Source of the DNA: Roseicella sp. DB1501
GTDB taxonomy: Bacteria > Pseudomonadota > Alphaproteobacteria > Acetobacterales > Acetobacteraceae
Direction: 5' to 3'
NCBI RefSeq assembly: GCF_013112485.1
Contig: NZ_JABFHG010000001.1
Coordinates: 186,001-250,000, forward strand
Length of the DNA: 64,000 bases
In this document: one piece after another, positions 39,457 to 47,401 of the stretch
Layout: the number at the start of each line of letters is the position of its first letter
Position numbering within the stretch: position 1 is the stretch's first letter
Notes under the pieces: model-generated
What the model was told of the DNA's origin: nothing
The model's database searches: none
What the model saw: the letters and a program-made list of their open reading frames with translations, nothing else
Made by a program: the position numbers and the translations under genes

Positions 39457-40455
39457 ATGCGCCGCCTGCCCCGCCGCGCAGTCCTCGCCGCCCTGCCTGG
39501 CCTGGCGGCCGGACCTGGCCGGGCGCAGCCATCCGCGCCGGAGGCCTATCCCGCCGCGCCGGTAACCCTGGTCGCGCCCTTCTCCGCGGGCGGCGCCGCC
39601 GACCAGACGGCGCGGCTACTGGCCCGCCACGCGCCGGCGCATCTGCCGAATCGCGGCGCGCAACTGGTGGTGGAGAACAAGACCGGCGCCTCGGGCGCCA
39701 TCGGCACGCAATACGTCGCCCGGGCCCGGCCGGACGGGCTGACCCTGCTGGCGGCGCGCGTCGCCTCGGCCGCGATCCTGCCGGCCATCGACCCCCGCAC
39801 CCCCTATGCCTGGGACGAGTTCACCATGCTCGGCCTGCTGGAGGAGACGCCCTTCGTGGTCTGCGTCCGGGCCGATTCGCCTTGGGACCGGCTGCAGGAC
39901 CTGCTCAACGTGCTGCGGGAGCAGCCAGGCCGTATCGCCTTCGCGACCACCGGGCCGGCGACAGTGCAGGATCTCGGCATGCGGCACCTCTTCGCCACGG
40001 CCGGCCTGCCGATCGATGCCGGGCTGGCGATGCCCTTCCGCGGCGGCGGCGAGGCGGTGGCGGCGCTGCTCGATGGCCGCGTGCAGGTGCTCGGCACCAA
40101 TTTGAACGAGGCCTTGCCGCCGCTGCGCGACGGTCGGCTGCGCGGCCTCGTCATCGGCACGACCGAGCGGCTGCGGGTGCTGCCGGCCGTGCCCATGGCG
40201 CGGGAGGTCGAGATGCCGGCCCTGGTCAGCGTCACCGGCTGGAGCGCCCTCTTCGCCCCGCCGGCCCTCGCGGAGGCACCGCGCCGCGCTTGGCTGGCGG
40301 CGCTCGCGGCCCTGCGCGAGGACGCCGCCTGGCAGGGGGCGGTGCGGGCCGCCGGCGGCATCCCTCGCCTGCTGCCGCCCGAGGAGACGCGCGACTATGT
40401 CCGCGGCCAGGTGACCTTCTACCGCGATCTCGGCCGCCGGCTCGGCCTGATCTGA
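39457..40455 (+). CDS. Bug-family tripartite tricarboxylate receptor
   Basis: 332 residues. N-terminal RRLPRRAVLAALPGLAAGPGRAQ is a likely export signal. Motifs: PVTLVAPFSAGGAADQTARLLARHA, LVVENKTGASGAIGTQYVARARPDG, RIAFATTGPATVQDLGMRHLFATAG, MPFRGGGEAVAALLDGRVQVLG. It is the fourth Bug gene in the window and stands alone, with a C repeat after it. Its ligand is unknown. Confidence 0.92.
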   Translation: MRRLPRRAVLAALPGLAAGPGRAQPSAPEAYPAAPVTLVAPFSAGGAADQTARLLARHAPAHLPNRGAQLVVENKTGASGAIGTQYVARARPDGLTLLAARVASAAILPAIDPRTPYAWDEFTMLGLLEETPFVVCVRADSPWDRLQDLLNVLREQPGRIAFATTGPATVQDLGMRHLFATAGLPIDAGLAMPFRGGGEAVAALLDGRVQVLGTNLNEALPPLRDGRLRGLVIGTTERLRVLPAVPMAREVEMPALVSVTGWSALFAPPALAEAPRRAWLAALAALREDAAWQGAVRAAGGIPRLLPPEETRDYVRGQVTFYRDLGRRLGLI

Positions 40456-40461
40456 TGCCAA

Positions 40462-40531
40462 GCGAACCGGAGGTTCGCGCCCGGCGTCCGAGGGGGCCCT
40501 CATGCGGCCACGCATGAGGGCCAGCGGTATG
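40462..40531 (+). repeat. C-family repeat, modules C2 and C3 (C-3)
   Basis: Module C2: GCGAACC 40462-40468, loop GGA, GGTTCGC 40472-40478. Linker GCCCGGCGTCCGAGG. Module C3: GGCCCTCATGCG 40495-40506, loop GCCA, CGCATGAGGGCC 40511-40522, a 12-bp perfect stem, then AGCGGTATGAC. The C2 stem has an A->G/T->C change relative to the copies at 2.4 and 53.8 kb that keeps pairing, and C3 has a different but equally paired sequence. Confidence 0.7.
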
Positions 40532-40726
40532 ACCCTGCCGGGCCATTCCCACCGGCCCGCGATCCGCTGTACGCTGCCCGGAGCGGGGTCGGCCCGACCC
40601 TGAGATGCGGCTGCAAATCCCGGCCCGGATGCCCTGCCCGCCCCGCCCTCCCTGGCCCGCGGCCGCCAGGTCGCGCGGGGTCAGTGTGCGCGCCGGCCAC
40701 CGGGCAAGCCCGTGGGAGCGCAGGCG

Positions 40727-41563
40727 ATGGATGGCACGACCGGGATGGAGGCTTTGCAGGCAGCGGCGCTCGCGGCCCGCTATGGCGGGGCGGTGCCGCA
40801 GGCCGGCCCCTGGAACGCGACCATCGCCGGACTGCTCGGCCACCGCTCGGTGCGCGGCTACCGTCCCGATCCGGTGCCACCCGGCACGCTGGCGACACTG
40901 ATCGCCGCAGCGCAATCCGCCGCCACCTCCTCGAACCTGCAGACCTGGTCGGTGGTGGCGGTCGGGGATCCCGCGACACGCGCGGCGATGGCGGAGATCG
41001 CCGGCGGGCAGGCGCATATCACCGAATGCCCGCTCTTCCTCGTCTTCCTCGCCGATGTCTCGCGCAACGCGCGGCTGGGCGAGGCCGAGGGGCGTGAACT
41101 CGAGGGCCTGCCCTACCTCGAGACCTTCCTCGTCGCCGCCATCGATGCCGCGCTGGCGGCGCAAAATGCCGTGGTGGCGGCCGAGAGCCTCGGCCTCTCG
41201 ACCGTCTATATCGGGGCGCTGCGCAACGACCCGACGCGGGTGGCCAAGCTGCTCGGCCTGCCGCCCGGCGCCGCCGGCGTCTTCGGCCTCTGCATCGGCT
41301 ACCCGAAGCCTGGCGCCGAAGGCGAGGTGAAGCCGCGGCTGCCGCAATCCGTGGTGCTGCATCACGGTCGCTACGATGCCGGCGCCGAGCCGGCGGCGAG
41401 GGCGGCCTACGACGCCGAGATGTCCGCCTTCTCCCGCCGCAACGAGATGGCGGCCGATAGCTGGACCCAGCGGGTGATCGCCCGGATCGGCACCATCCGG
41501 GCGCTGCGCGGCCGCGACCACCTGGCGGCGACGCTGCGGAGCCTCGGCTTCCCGCTGCGCTAG
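40727..41563 (+). CDS. Nitroreductase family protein (NfsA-like FMN oxidoreductase)
   Basis: 278 residues. HRSVRGYRPDPVPPGTLATLIAAAQSAATSSNLQTWSVVAV is the nitroreductase N-terminal FMN site; GLPYLETFLVAAIDAALAAQNAVVAAESLGLSTVYIGALRNDP and GLCIGYP follow. NADPH-dependent reduction of nitroaromatics or quinones. ATG at 40727 with GGGAGCGCAGG. The TAG stop is the first three bases of a D repeat that follows. Confidence 0.9.
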   Translation: MDGTTGMEALQAAALAARYGGAVPQAGPWNATIAGLLGHRSVRGYRPDPVPPGTLATLIAAAQSAATSSNLQTWSVVAVGDPATRAAMAEIAGGQAHITECPLFLVFLADVSRNARLGEAEGRELEGLPYLETFLVAAIDAALAAQNAVVAAESLGLSTVYIGALRNDPTRVAKLLGLPPGAAGVFGLCIGYPKPGAEGEVKPRLPQSVVLHHGRYDAGAEPAARAAYDAEMSAFSRRNEMAADSWTQRVIARIGTIRALRGRDHLAATLRSLGFPLR

Positions 41564-41765
41564 ACCATGATCCGCTCACACAGGTTCACGAACCATGGTC
41601 CAGGCCGTTGTTTGATCGCGTGATTCATGCCTGCGGTGAGTCACCTCAGGCGATCGCGCCTAGAGCAGATCCCGTTCGAGTGGAAACATCCGAACGGGTG
41701 AAGATGCTCTGAAAGCGAGAGGCCAGAGCATCTGCCGTAAGCGCAGGTGACCGGAAATGCTCTAA
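41561..41765. repeat. D-family repeat plus two AGAGCA-bounded palindromic units (D-1)
   Basis: Begins TAGACCATGATCCG at the stop of the nitroreductase gene; GACCATG...CCATGGTC forms an imperfect hairpin, followed by the D body (CAGGCCGTTGTTTGATCGCG). From 41662 an element AGAGCA...TGCTCT encloses CCCGTTCG/CGAACGGG, and at 41725-41765 a second AGAGCAT...ATGCTCT unit follows. The latter are like the small intergenic palindromes common in Rhizobiales-type genomes. It is between convergent genes. Confidence 0.7.
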
Positions 41766-41786
41766 GCCGCCACCCTGGCGCGGAGG

Positions 41787-42029
41787 TTAGCGCCCGCGCC
41801 CGGTCTTCTCCTGCAGCGCGTCAATGCGGCGGGAGGCCTCGGCCTTGGTGAGGCCAGGATCGAAAGGCTCGCCGGCCTCCTCGCTCAGGGTCTTCAGGTA
41901 ACTCGCCTGAGCGCCGGTCATTTCCTCCTCCCCGGTGGTCCAGTCCGCCGGATCCTTGATGGTGTTGGACCCCGGCTCCGGGTCGCGCTTCGGATTCTCG
42001 TCCTGCTGCGGCTGCGCCTGCTTCGCCAT
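41787..42029 (-). CDS. DUF3072 family protein
   Basis: 80 residues, charged and likely soluble. The core DPADWTTGEEEMTGAQASYL, KTLSEEAGEPFDPGLTKAEA and SRRIDALQEKTGRGR is the DUF3072 signature (TTGEEPMTGAQ-SYLKTL ... LTKAEAS). The N-terminal 25 residues are polar and Gln-rich. The function of the family is unknown. ATG at 42029 follows a GGAGAG-type site. It is divergent from the esterase gene at 42199. Confidence 0.88.
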   Translation of the reverse strand: MAKQAQPQQDENPKRDPEPGSNTIKDPADWTTGEEEMTGAQASYLKTLSEEAGEPFDPGLTKAEASRRIDALQEKTGRGR

Positions 42030-42198
42030 GCTGCTCTCCTTCGGTGCTGGCTCTCTGTTCCTTTAACGTTCACACCGGCGCCGCGTTTCTTGACATGGCA
42101 CATGAAGCAATTGCTGCGTTGCAGCATAAATGCACCGGCGTTGCTCACGATCGGCGGGCCGCCCCGACCCGGCTGCGGCCCCAAGAAGGATCCCCGCC

Positions 42199-43314
42199 TT
42201 GTCCCAGCCCCATCTCGACCTCGGCGATCTGGTCCGACGCAGCCAAGCCATGACACGCGCCGCCGGCCTCGCCGGCCCGCCGGCGGGGGACGGCGCGCTG
42301 CGCGAGATCGGCGAGTTCGGCCCCAATCCCGGCCAGCTCCGCATGCTGGCCTTCGTGCCGCCGGGACTGCCGGCCGGCGCGCCGCTCGTCCTCGTCCTGC
42401 ATGGCTGCGGCCAGACCGCCGGCGGCTATGACCGCGGCAGCGGCTGGTCGGCGCTGGCCGCCCGGCTCGGCTTCGCCCTGGTCTTCCCCGAGCAGCGGCC
42501 GACCAACAACCCGAATCGCTGCTTCAACTGGTTCAGGCCGGCCGATACCCGGCGCGACGCCGGCGAGGCGGCCTCGATCCGGCAGATGGTGGCCTGGATG
42601 CTGGCGCGGCACCGGCTCGATCCGCGCCGGGTCTTCGTCACCGGCCTCTCCGCCGGCGGCGCCATGGCCTCGGTGATGCTGGCCGCCTATCCCGACGGCT
42701 TCGCCGCCGGCGCCATCATTGCCGGCCTGCCCTATGGCGCGGCGCAGTCCATCCCCGAGGCCTTCGAGGCCATGGCCACCGGCCGTCCCCGCCCGCCCGA
42801 GGCCTGGGCCGAGGCGGTGCGCCGCGCCTCGCCGCATCGCGGCCCCTGGCCGCGCGTCTCGATCTGGCAGGGCAGCGCCGATGCCACCGTGCGCCCGGTC
42901 AATGCCGAGCAGATCCTGGCGCAGTGGCGCGCCCTGCACGGGCCGGCCGCGACCGCCGAGGCCGAGCGGCTGCTCGCGCCCGGCCACCGCCTCGCCCTCT
43001 GGCGCGGCTCGGATGGCCGGGTGTTGATCGAGCTGCATCGGATCGAGGGCATGGGTCATGGCGTGCCGATCGCGCCGCAGGCCGGCGCGCCGCCGCTCGG
43101 CGAGGCGGGGCCCTTCATGCTCGATGTCGGCATCGCCTCGACCGCGGCGATCGCCGCGTTCTTCGGCCTCGGCGCCGCGCCCGCCGCCGAGGCGGCCCCG
43201 GCCAAGCCCCTGCCCAACCCCTCCTCTGGCCCGGCCCCCGGCTTGCTGGACCGCATTGACCCAAGGCCCCTGCTGCGGCGCGCCCTGCGCGCCGCCGGCC
43301 TGCTGGACCGCTGA
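42199..43314 (+). CDS. PHB depolymerase-type extracellular esterase (PhaZ-like)
   Basis: 371 residues with a TTG start at 42199 after AAGGA; this yields SQPHLDLGDLVRRSQAMTRAAGL, the usual beginning. Alpha/beta hydrolase: LVLVLHGCGQTAGGYDRGSGW (oxyanion site), FVTGLSAGGAMASVMLAAYPD with nucleophile Ser in GLSAGG, FPEQRPTNNPNRCFNWF, and GMGHG with catalytic His. Esterase family PF10503. A longer start at 42130 is possible. There is no signal peptide, so it may be intracellular. The last 60 residues are Ala/Pro rich. Confidence 0.85.
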   Translation: MSQPHLDLGDLVRRSQAMTRAAGLAGPPAGDGALREIGEFGPNPGQLRMLAFVPPGLPAGAPLVLVLHGCGQTAGGYDRGSGWSALAARLGFALVFPEQRPTNNPNRCFNWFRPADTRRDAGEAASIRQMVAWMLARHRLDPRRVFVTGLSAGGAMASVMLAAYPDGFAAGAIIAGLPYGAAQSIPEAFEAMATGRPRPPEAWAEAVRRASPHRGPWPRVSIWQGSADATVRPVNAEQILAQWRALHGPAATAEAERLLAPGHRLALWRGSDGRVLIELHRIEGMGHGVPIAPQAGAPPLGEAGPFMLDVGIASTAAIAAFFGLGAAPAAEAAPAKPLPNPSSGPAPGLLDRIDPRPLLRRALRAAGLLDR

Positions 43315-43356
43315 TCCGGGCACGCGCATCCTGCGCCCACTCACGGAGGAAGACCC

Positions 43357-44304
43357 ATGGAGCACCGCAGCCTCGGCCGCAGCGGCCTCACCGTCCCGCC
43401 CATCGTCTTCGGCGGCAACGTCTTCGGCTGGACCCTCGACAAGGCGGCCTCGCACCGCATCCTCGACCAGCTCGTCGAGGTCGGGCTCACCGCGATCGAC
43501 ACCGCCGACATGTATTCCGCCTGGGCGCCGGGCAATCAGGGCGGCGAGAGCGAGAGCATCATCGGCGACTGGCTCGCCGCGCGCGGCAACCGCAGCCGGG
43601 TCACGATCTTCACCAAGGTCGGCATGAAGATGGGCAATGGCAGGGAAGGCCTGTCGCCCGCCTGGATCCGCGAGGAGGTCGATGCCTCCCTCAAGCGCCT
43701 CCGGACCGACGTGATCGATCTCTACCAGGCGCACAAGGACGACCCGGAGACGCCGCTCGAGGACACGCTCGGCACCTTCGCCGAGCTGGTGCAGGCCGGC
43801 AAGGTGCGGGCCATCGGCGCCTCCAACTACACCGCGCCGCGGCTGCGGCAGGCGCTCGAGACCAGCGCCCGGCTCGGCCTGCCGCGCTACGAATCGCTGC
43901 AGCCGCACTACAACCTGATGGAGCGCGCCGGCTTCGAGGCGGAGCTCGGCCCGCTCTGCCAGGAGCAGGGGCTCGGCGTCGTCAACTACTACGCGCTGGC
44001 CTCCGGCTTCCTCTCGGGCAAGTACCGGTCGGAGGCGGATTTCGGCAAGAGCGCCCGCGGCGGCGGCATGGCGAAGTACCTGACGCCGCGCGGCAAGGCG
44101 GTGCTCGGCGCGCTCGACGCCGTCGCCGGCGAGCTCTCAGCGACCCCGGCCCAGGTGGCGCTCGCCTGGCTGCGCGCCAAGCCCGCCATCACCGCGCCGA
44201 TCGCCAGCGCCACCAGCGCGGCGCAGGTGGACGATCTGGTGAAGGCGGCCAAGCTGGTCCTGCCGGCCGAGGCGGTGGCGAAGCTCGACGCGGCGAGCGC
44301 CTGA
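43357..44304 (+). CDS. Aldo/keto reductase
   Basis: 315 residues, (beta-alpha)8 barrel. Catalytic Asp, Tyr in ADMYSAW, Lys in ITIFTKVG and His in LYQAHKDD are all there. LGRSGLTVPPIVFGGNVFG and IGASNYTAPRLRQAL are family motifs, and the C-terminus has LRAKPAITAPIASATSAAQVDDLV for NADP binding. Voltage-gated-channel-like/YajO subgroup. Start 43357 follows GGAGGAAGACCC. It lies 42 bases after the esterase gene. Confidence 0.94.
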   Translation: MEHRSLGRSGLTVPPIVFGGNVFGWTLDKAASHRILDQLVEVGLTAIDTADMYSAWAPGNQGGESESIIGDWLAARGNRSRVTIFTKVGMKMGNGREGLSPAWIREEVDASLKRLRTDVIDLYQAHKDDPETPLEDTLGTFAELVQAGKVRAIGASNYTAPRLRQALETSARLGLPRYESLQPHYNLMERAGFEAELGPLCQEQGLGVVNYYALASGFLSGKYRSEADFGKSARGGGMAKYLTPRGKAVLGALDAVAGELSATPAQVALAWLRAKPAITAPIASATSAAQVDDLVKAAKLVLPAEAVAKLDAASA

Positions 44305-44417
44305 CCCGGTGACACCTCGCGGCCGGCGTGCCGGGCGGGTATGACCGGCCCCTGCTGCGACAGGCAGGGAGAGGATGGCATGATCCGGCAGACGAGCGCG
44401 GCGGCGAGCGGCGGGGC

Positions 44418-45767
44418 GTGAGCGCCGCCTCCCCGCCGCAGCCGGTATCCTTGGCGGCGGCGGCGTGGCTCTGGCTGCGGATCGGCTGCCTCTCCTTCGG
44501 CGGACCGGCCGGGCAGATCGCGCTGCTGCACCGCGAGGTGGTGGAGGAGCGGCGCTGGGTCTCCGATGCCCGCTTCCTGCATGCGCTGAACGTCTGCACG
44601 CTGCTGCCGGGGCCGGAGGCGACGCAGCTCGCCACCTATCTCGGCTGGCTGCTGCATGGCGTGCCGGGCGGGCTGGCGGCCGGACTGCTCTTCCTGCTGC
44701 CCGGCGCGCTGGTGATGCTCGGGCTCTCCGCCCTCTATATCGGCTTCGGCGAGGTGCCGGCCATCGCCGGGCTGTTCTACGGCCTGCAATGCGCCGTGCT
44801 GGTGCTGGTGGTCGAGGCGCTGCTGCGGCTTGCGCGCCGCACGCTGGCGGGGCCGCCGGCCCTGGCCGTCGCACTCGGCGCTTTCCTCGCGCTCGCCTTC
44901 TTCGGCCTGCCCTTCCCGCTGGTCGTCCTGGCGGCCGGGCTGGTGGGGCTGCTCTGGCCCGCCGGCTTCCTCGCCGATCATGGCCGCGCGGCGAAGCCTG
45001 GGCCGCCCGTCCTGCTCGACCTGCTGCTGGCGGCGGAGCCGGACCGCATCGCCCGCGCCGCCGGTCCGGCGCGGCGGGCGGGCCTGCTGGCGCTTCTCCT
45101 CTGGCTCCTGCCGGTCGTCCTGCTGGCGGGGCATCCGCCCTGGGGCGACCTCGCCTGGTTCTTCGCCAAGCTTGCCGTCGTCACCTTCGGCGGCGCCTAT
45201 GCGGTGCTTGCCTATGCCGCGCAGCAGGCGGTCGAGCAGCATCACTGGCTGAGCGCGGCGCAGATGCTGGCCGGGCTCGGCCTGGCCGAGACCACGCCGG
45301 GGCCGCTCATCCTGGTGCTGCAATTCATCGGCACCCTGGCCGGCCATGCGGCGGCGGGCCTGCTTGGCGGCCTGGCCGGCGCGGCGCTGACGCTCTGGGT
45401 GACCTTCCTGCCCTGTTTCGCCTGGATCTTCCTGGCCGCGCCGCATGCCGAGCAGCTGCACGAGGCGGCGCGGCTGCGGGGGGCGCTCGCGGCGGTGACG
45501 GCGGCTCTGGTCGGCGTCATCGCCAGCCTCGCGCTGTGGTTCGGGCTGCGGGTGCTGTTCGGCGCGCTGCGCGAGGTCACGCTCGGACCGCTGCGGCTGG
45601 AGCTGCCGCTGGCGGCCAGCCTCGACCCGGTGGCGGCGCTGCTGGTGCTGCTGGCGGCGGTCTGCCTGCTGCGCATGCGCGTGCCGATGCTGCGGAGCCT
45701 CGCCCTCACCGCCCTGGCGGGGATGGTGCTGCGGCTCGCCTTCGGCTGGCTGCTCGGCCGGCCTTAG
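44418..45767 (+). CDS. chrA: Chromate transporter (ChrA family)
   Basis: 449 residues. Two homologous CHR domains of about 200 residues each: first with WLWLRIGCLSFGGPAGQIALLHREVVEERRWVSDARFLHALNVCTLLPGPEATQLATYLGWLLHG; second with FFAKLAVVTFGGAYAVLAYAAQQAVEQHHWLSAAQMLAGLGLAETTPGPLILVLQFIG. The inner-membrane protein exports chromate by proton exchange. GTG at 44418 is the only start that gives normal length; its ribosome site is weak. TAG stop is part of the adjoining D repeat. No ChrB regulator nearby. Confidence 0.93.
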   Translation: MSAASPPQPVSLAAAAWLWLRIGCLSFGGPAGQIALLHREVVEERRWVSDARFLHALNVCTLLPGPEATQLATYLGWLLHGVPGGLAAGLLFLLPGALVMLGLSALYIGFGEVPAIAGLFYGLQCAVLVLVVEALLRLARRTLAGPPALAVALGAFLALAFFGLPFPLVVLAAGLVGLLWPAGFLADHGRAAKPGPPVLLDLLLAAEPDRIARAAGPARRAGLLALLLWLLPVVLLAGHPPWGDLAWFFAKLAVVTFGGAYAVLAYAAQQAVEQHHWLSAAQMLAGLGLAETTPGPLILVLQFIGTLAGHAAAGLLGGLAGAALTLWVTFLPCFAWIFLAAPHAEQLHEAARLRGALAAVTAALVGVIASLALWFGLRVLFGALREVTLGPLRLELPLAASLDPVAALLVLLAAVCLLRMRVPMLRSLALTALAGMVLRLAFGWLLGRP

Positions 45768-45869
45768 ACCATGATCCGCTCACACAGGGTCGCGGATCAT
45801 GGTCCAGGCCGTTGCTTGATCGCGTGAGTCTCGACCTTCGGTGAGTCCACCTTAAGCGATCACGCTCTG
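45765..45869 (+). repeat. D-family palindromic repeat (D-2)
   Basis: Starts TAGACCATGATCCG with its TAG serving as chrA stop. GACCATGATCCG (45768-45779) pairs perfectly with CGGATCATGGTC (12 bp, 14-base loop CTCACACAGGGTCG). The body CAGGCCGTTGCTTGATCGCG, GTGAGTC, GGTGAGTCCACCTTAAGCG, ATCACGCTCT matches D-4 inverted. It is followed directly by AB-4. Confidence 0.75.
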
Positions 45870-45874
45870 GAATC

Positions 45875-45985
45875 CCCCACGAAGCCGCTTCGCGGCTCCG
45901 TGGGGACCCCATGAGGTTTCCTCTTGCCCAGAATCCGTCACGGCCTGCCACGGCGAAGCCGCGGCAGGGCTACGGGTGGCGACGC
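45875..45985 (+). repeat. AB-family composite palindromic repeat (AB-4)
   Basis: Module A, 45875-45905: CCCCACGAAGCCGC, loop TTC, GCGGCTCCGTGGGG, 14 pairs with one mismatch. Module B, 45936-45985: CGTCACGGCCTGCCACGGC, GAA, GCCGCGGCAGGGC, TACGGGTGGCGACG. Between convergent chrA and histidine-kinase genes, directly after D-2. Confidence 0.75.
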
Positions 45986-46032
45986 TTCCGACAGGCGCTT
46001 CTCATGCCTTGGTCAGGCGGGAGCGCCGGACC

Positions 46033-47211
46033 TCAGGCCTTGCCGCCCGCGGTCCGCCGCTCGTCATGCGGCAGCGGCTCGAGTTCCTCGGCCGCCGGCG
46101 CCTCGCGCGCATCGGGCCCGCGCGCGACCTCGACCGGGAAGCGGAGCGTGCAGATCGTGCCGCCGACCTCGCCGCCGCAAAGCTCCACCCGGCCGCCGAG
46201 CTGACCGGCCAGGGCCTGCACCAGACGCATGCCGCTGCCGCCCTCGAGCCCGGCGCGCCGCTCGGCGCCGAGCCCGACGCCGTTATCCGAGACGACCAGC
46301 CGGTACTGGCTGTCCTCCCGCCGGAAGCCGACCCGTACGATGCCGCCGCGATCAGGCGGAAAGGCGTATTTCAGGGCGTTGGTGACGAGCTCGTTCACCA
46401 CCAGGCCAAGATCGCCTGCCACCGCGACGGGCAGCGGATGCGCCTCGGCCTGGGCAGTCAGGGCGATGCCGCTCTGCGGCCCGAGGGCGGCGCCGATATC
46501 GTCCACCAGCCCTTCGAGGAAGATGCGGCTATCCACCCGGCCGCCGTTCCGCCGCGTCGCCAGCCGGCGATGCACCCGGCCGAGCACCTGGATGCGCCCC
46601 GCCGCCTGCAGCAGCGCCGCCGCCGCGGCCGGGTCGGCCCCCGCCTGGGCCTGCAACAGGCTGATGAGCCGCTGCATGTCGTTACGGACCCGGTGGGACA
46701 TCTCCTCGAGCAGCAGGCCGCGCTGGCGCGCCACCGCCTCGGTGCCGCGCAGCCTTCCGGCCAGGCGGGCGAGCCGGCCACGCGGCAGGGCGATCGCCGC
46801 CGCCAGCGCCTTGGCGAGCGCAAACCAGAGCACGGCGCGCAGCAGCGTCGCCAAATCGAGCCCGCCTGCCGCGGCGGCCGGAAGCAGCAGCGAGACGAAG
46901 CCGGCCGCTGCGGCGGCCAGCCCGGCCCCAAGGCCCAGCCCATAGGCGGCGGCGGCCACGGCGGCGATGAGCAGGAGTTGGCATTCCGCGACGCCGAAAC
47001 CCGGAATGCTCCGCGCCCCGAGGCCGACCGCGAGCGCCAGTGCGATCCCGCCCGCGATGCGCAGGACCGGACGCCAGGGAGCGAGGAGCGCGAGCGGCGA
47101 TTTGGCTGTCTCGTACAGGATGCGTCCCTCTGTGACGCGGCCGGAATGGGCGGCGGCTGGTGCCTCCTGAGGTCGTGAAACGCGGCAGGCCCGCGCGGGC
47201 TGCCGCGACAA
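46033..47211 (-). CDS. HWE/HisKA_2-type sensor histidine kinase
   Basis: About 392 residues. N-terminal membrane part: hydrophobic helices (VLRIAGGIALALAVGLGARSIPG, LLLIAAVAAAAYGLGLGAGLAAAAAGFVSLLLPAA and LLRAVLWFALAKALAAAIAL), then a short linker, the H-box LLLEEMSHRVRNDMQRLISLLQAQ with phospho-His, and the ATPase domain with VVNELVTNALKYAF, DNGVGL, GSGMRLVQALAGQLGG. The type pairs with stand-alone receivers like the two found at 8 and 37.9 kb. The start is uncertain: only TTG at 47211 is available in frame, without a ribosome site. The upstream flank has D repeats. Confidence 0.85.
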   Translation of the reverse strand: MSRQPARACRVSRPQEAPAAAHSGRVTEGRILYETAKSPLALLAPWRPVLRIAGGIALALAVGLGARSIPGFGVAECQLLLIAAVAAAAYGLGLGAGLAAAAAGFVSLLLPAAAAGGLDLATLLRAVLWFALAKALAAAIALPRGRLARLAGRLRGTEAVARQRGLLLEEMSHRVRNDMQRLISLLQAQAGADPAAAAALLQAAGRIQVLGRVHRRLATRRNGGRVDSRIFLEGLVDDIGAALGPQSGIALTAQAEAHPLPVAVAGDLGLVVNELVTNALKYAFPPDRGGIVRVGFRREDSQYRLVVSDNGVGLGAERRAGLEGGSGMRLVQALAGQLGGRVELCGGEVGGTICTLRFPVEVARGPDAREAPAAEELEPLPHDERRTAGGKA

Positions 47212-47261
47212 TTCTAGAAATCTGGCTGTTGCCGCCCGGGGCGGCGCTAACAGACGGCCTC

Positions 47262-47401
47262 AGAGCGTATCGCCGCAGGGTGAAGTCACCCGAAGGCGAG
47301 ACTCAGTGCTGCAAACAATGCTCTAGACCATGGTCCAGGCCGTTGTTTGATCGCGTGAGTCACGCTTTTCGGTATTTCCACCGCAAGCGATCGCGCTCTA
47401 G
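47262..47401. repeat. D-family repeat, composite copy (D-3)
   Basis: Two arms meet at CTCTAGACC (47320-47328). Left arm (47262-47325) starts AGAGCGTATCGCCGCAGGG and ends ATGCTCTA; right arm has GACCATGGTCCAGGCCGTTG, TTTGATCGCGTGAGTC and ends GATCGCGCTCTA. The last TA together with C forms, on the minus strand, the TAG stop of the sterol desaturase gene (47398-47400). The hairpin of the other copies is collapsed to GACCATGGTC. Confidence 0.7.
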
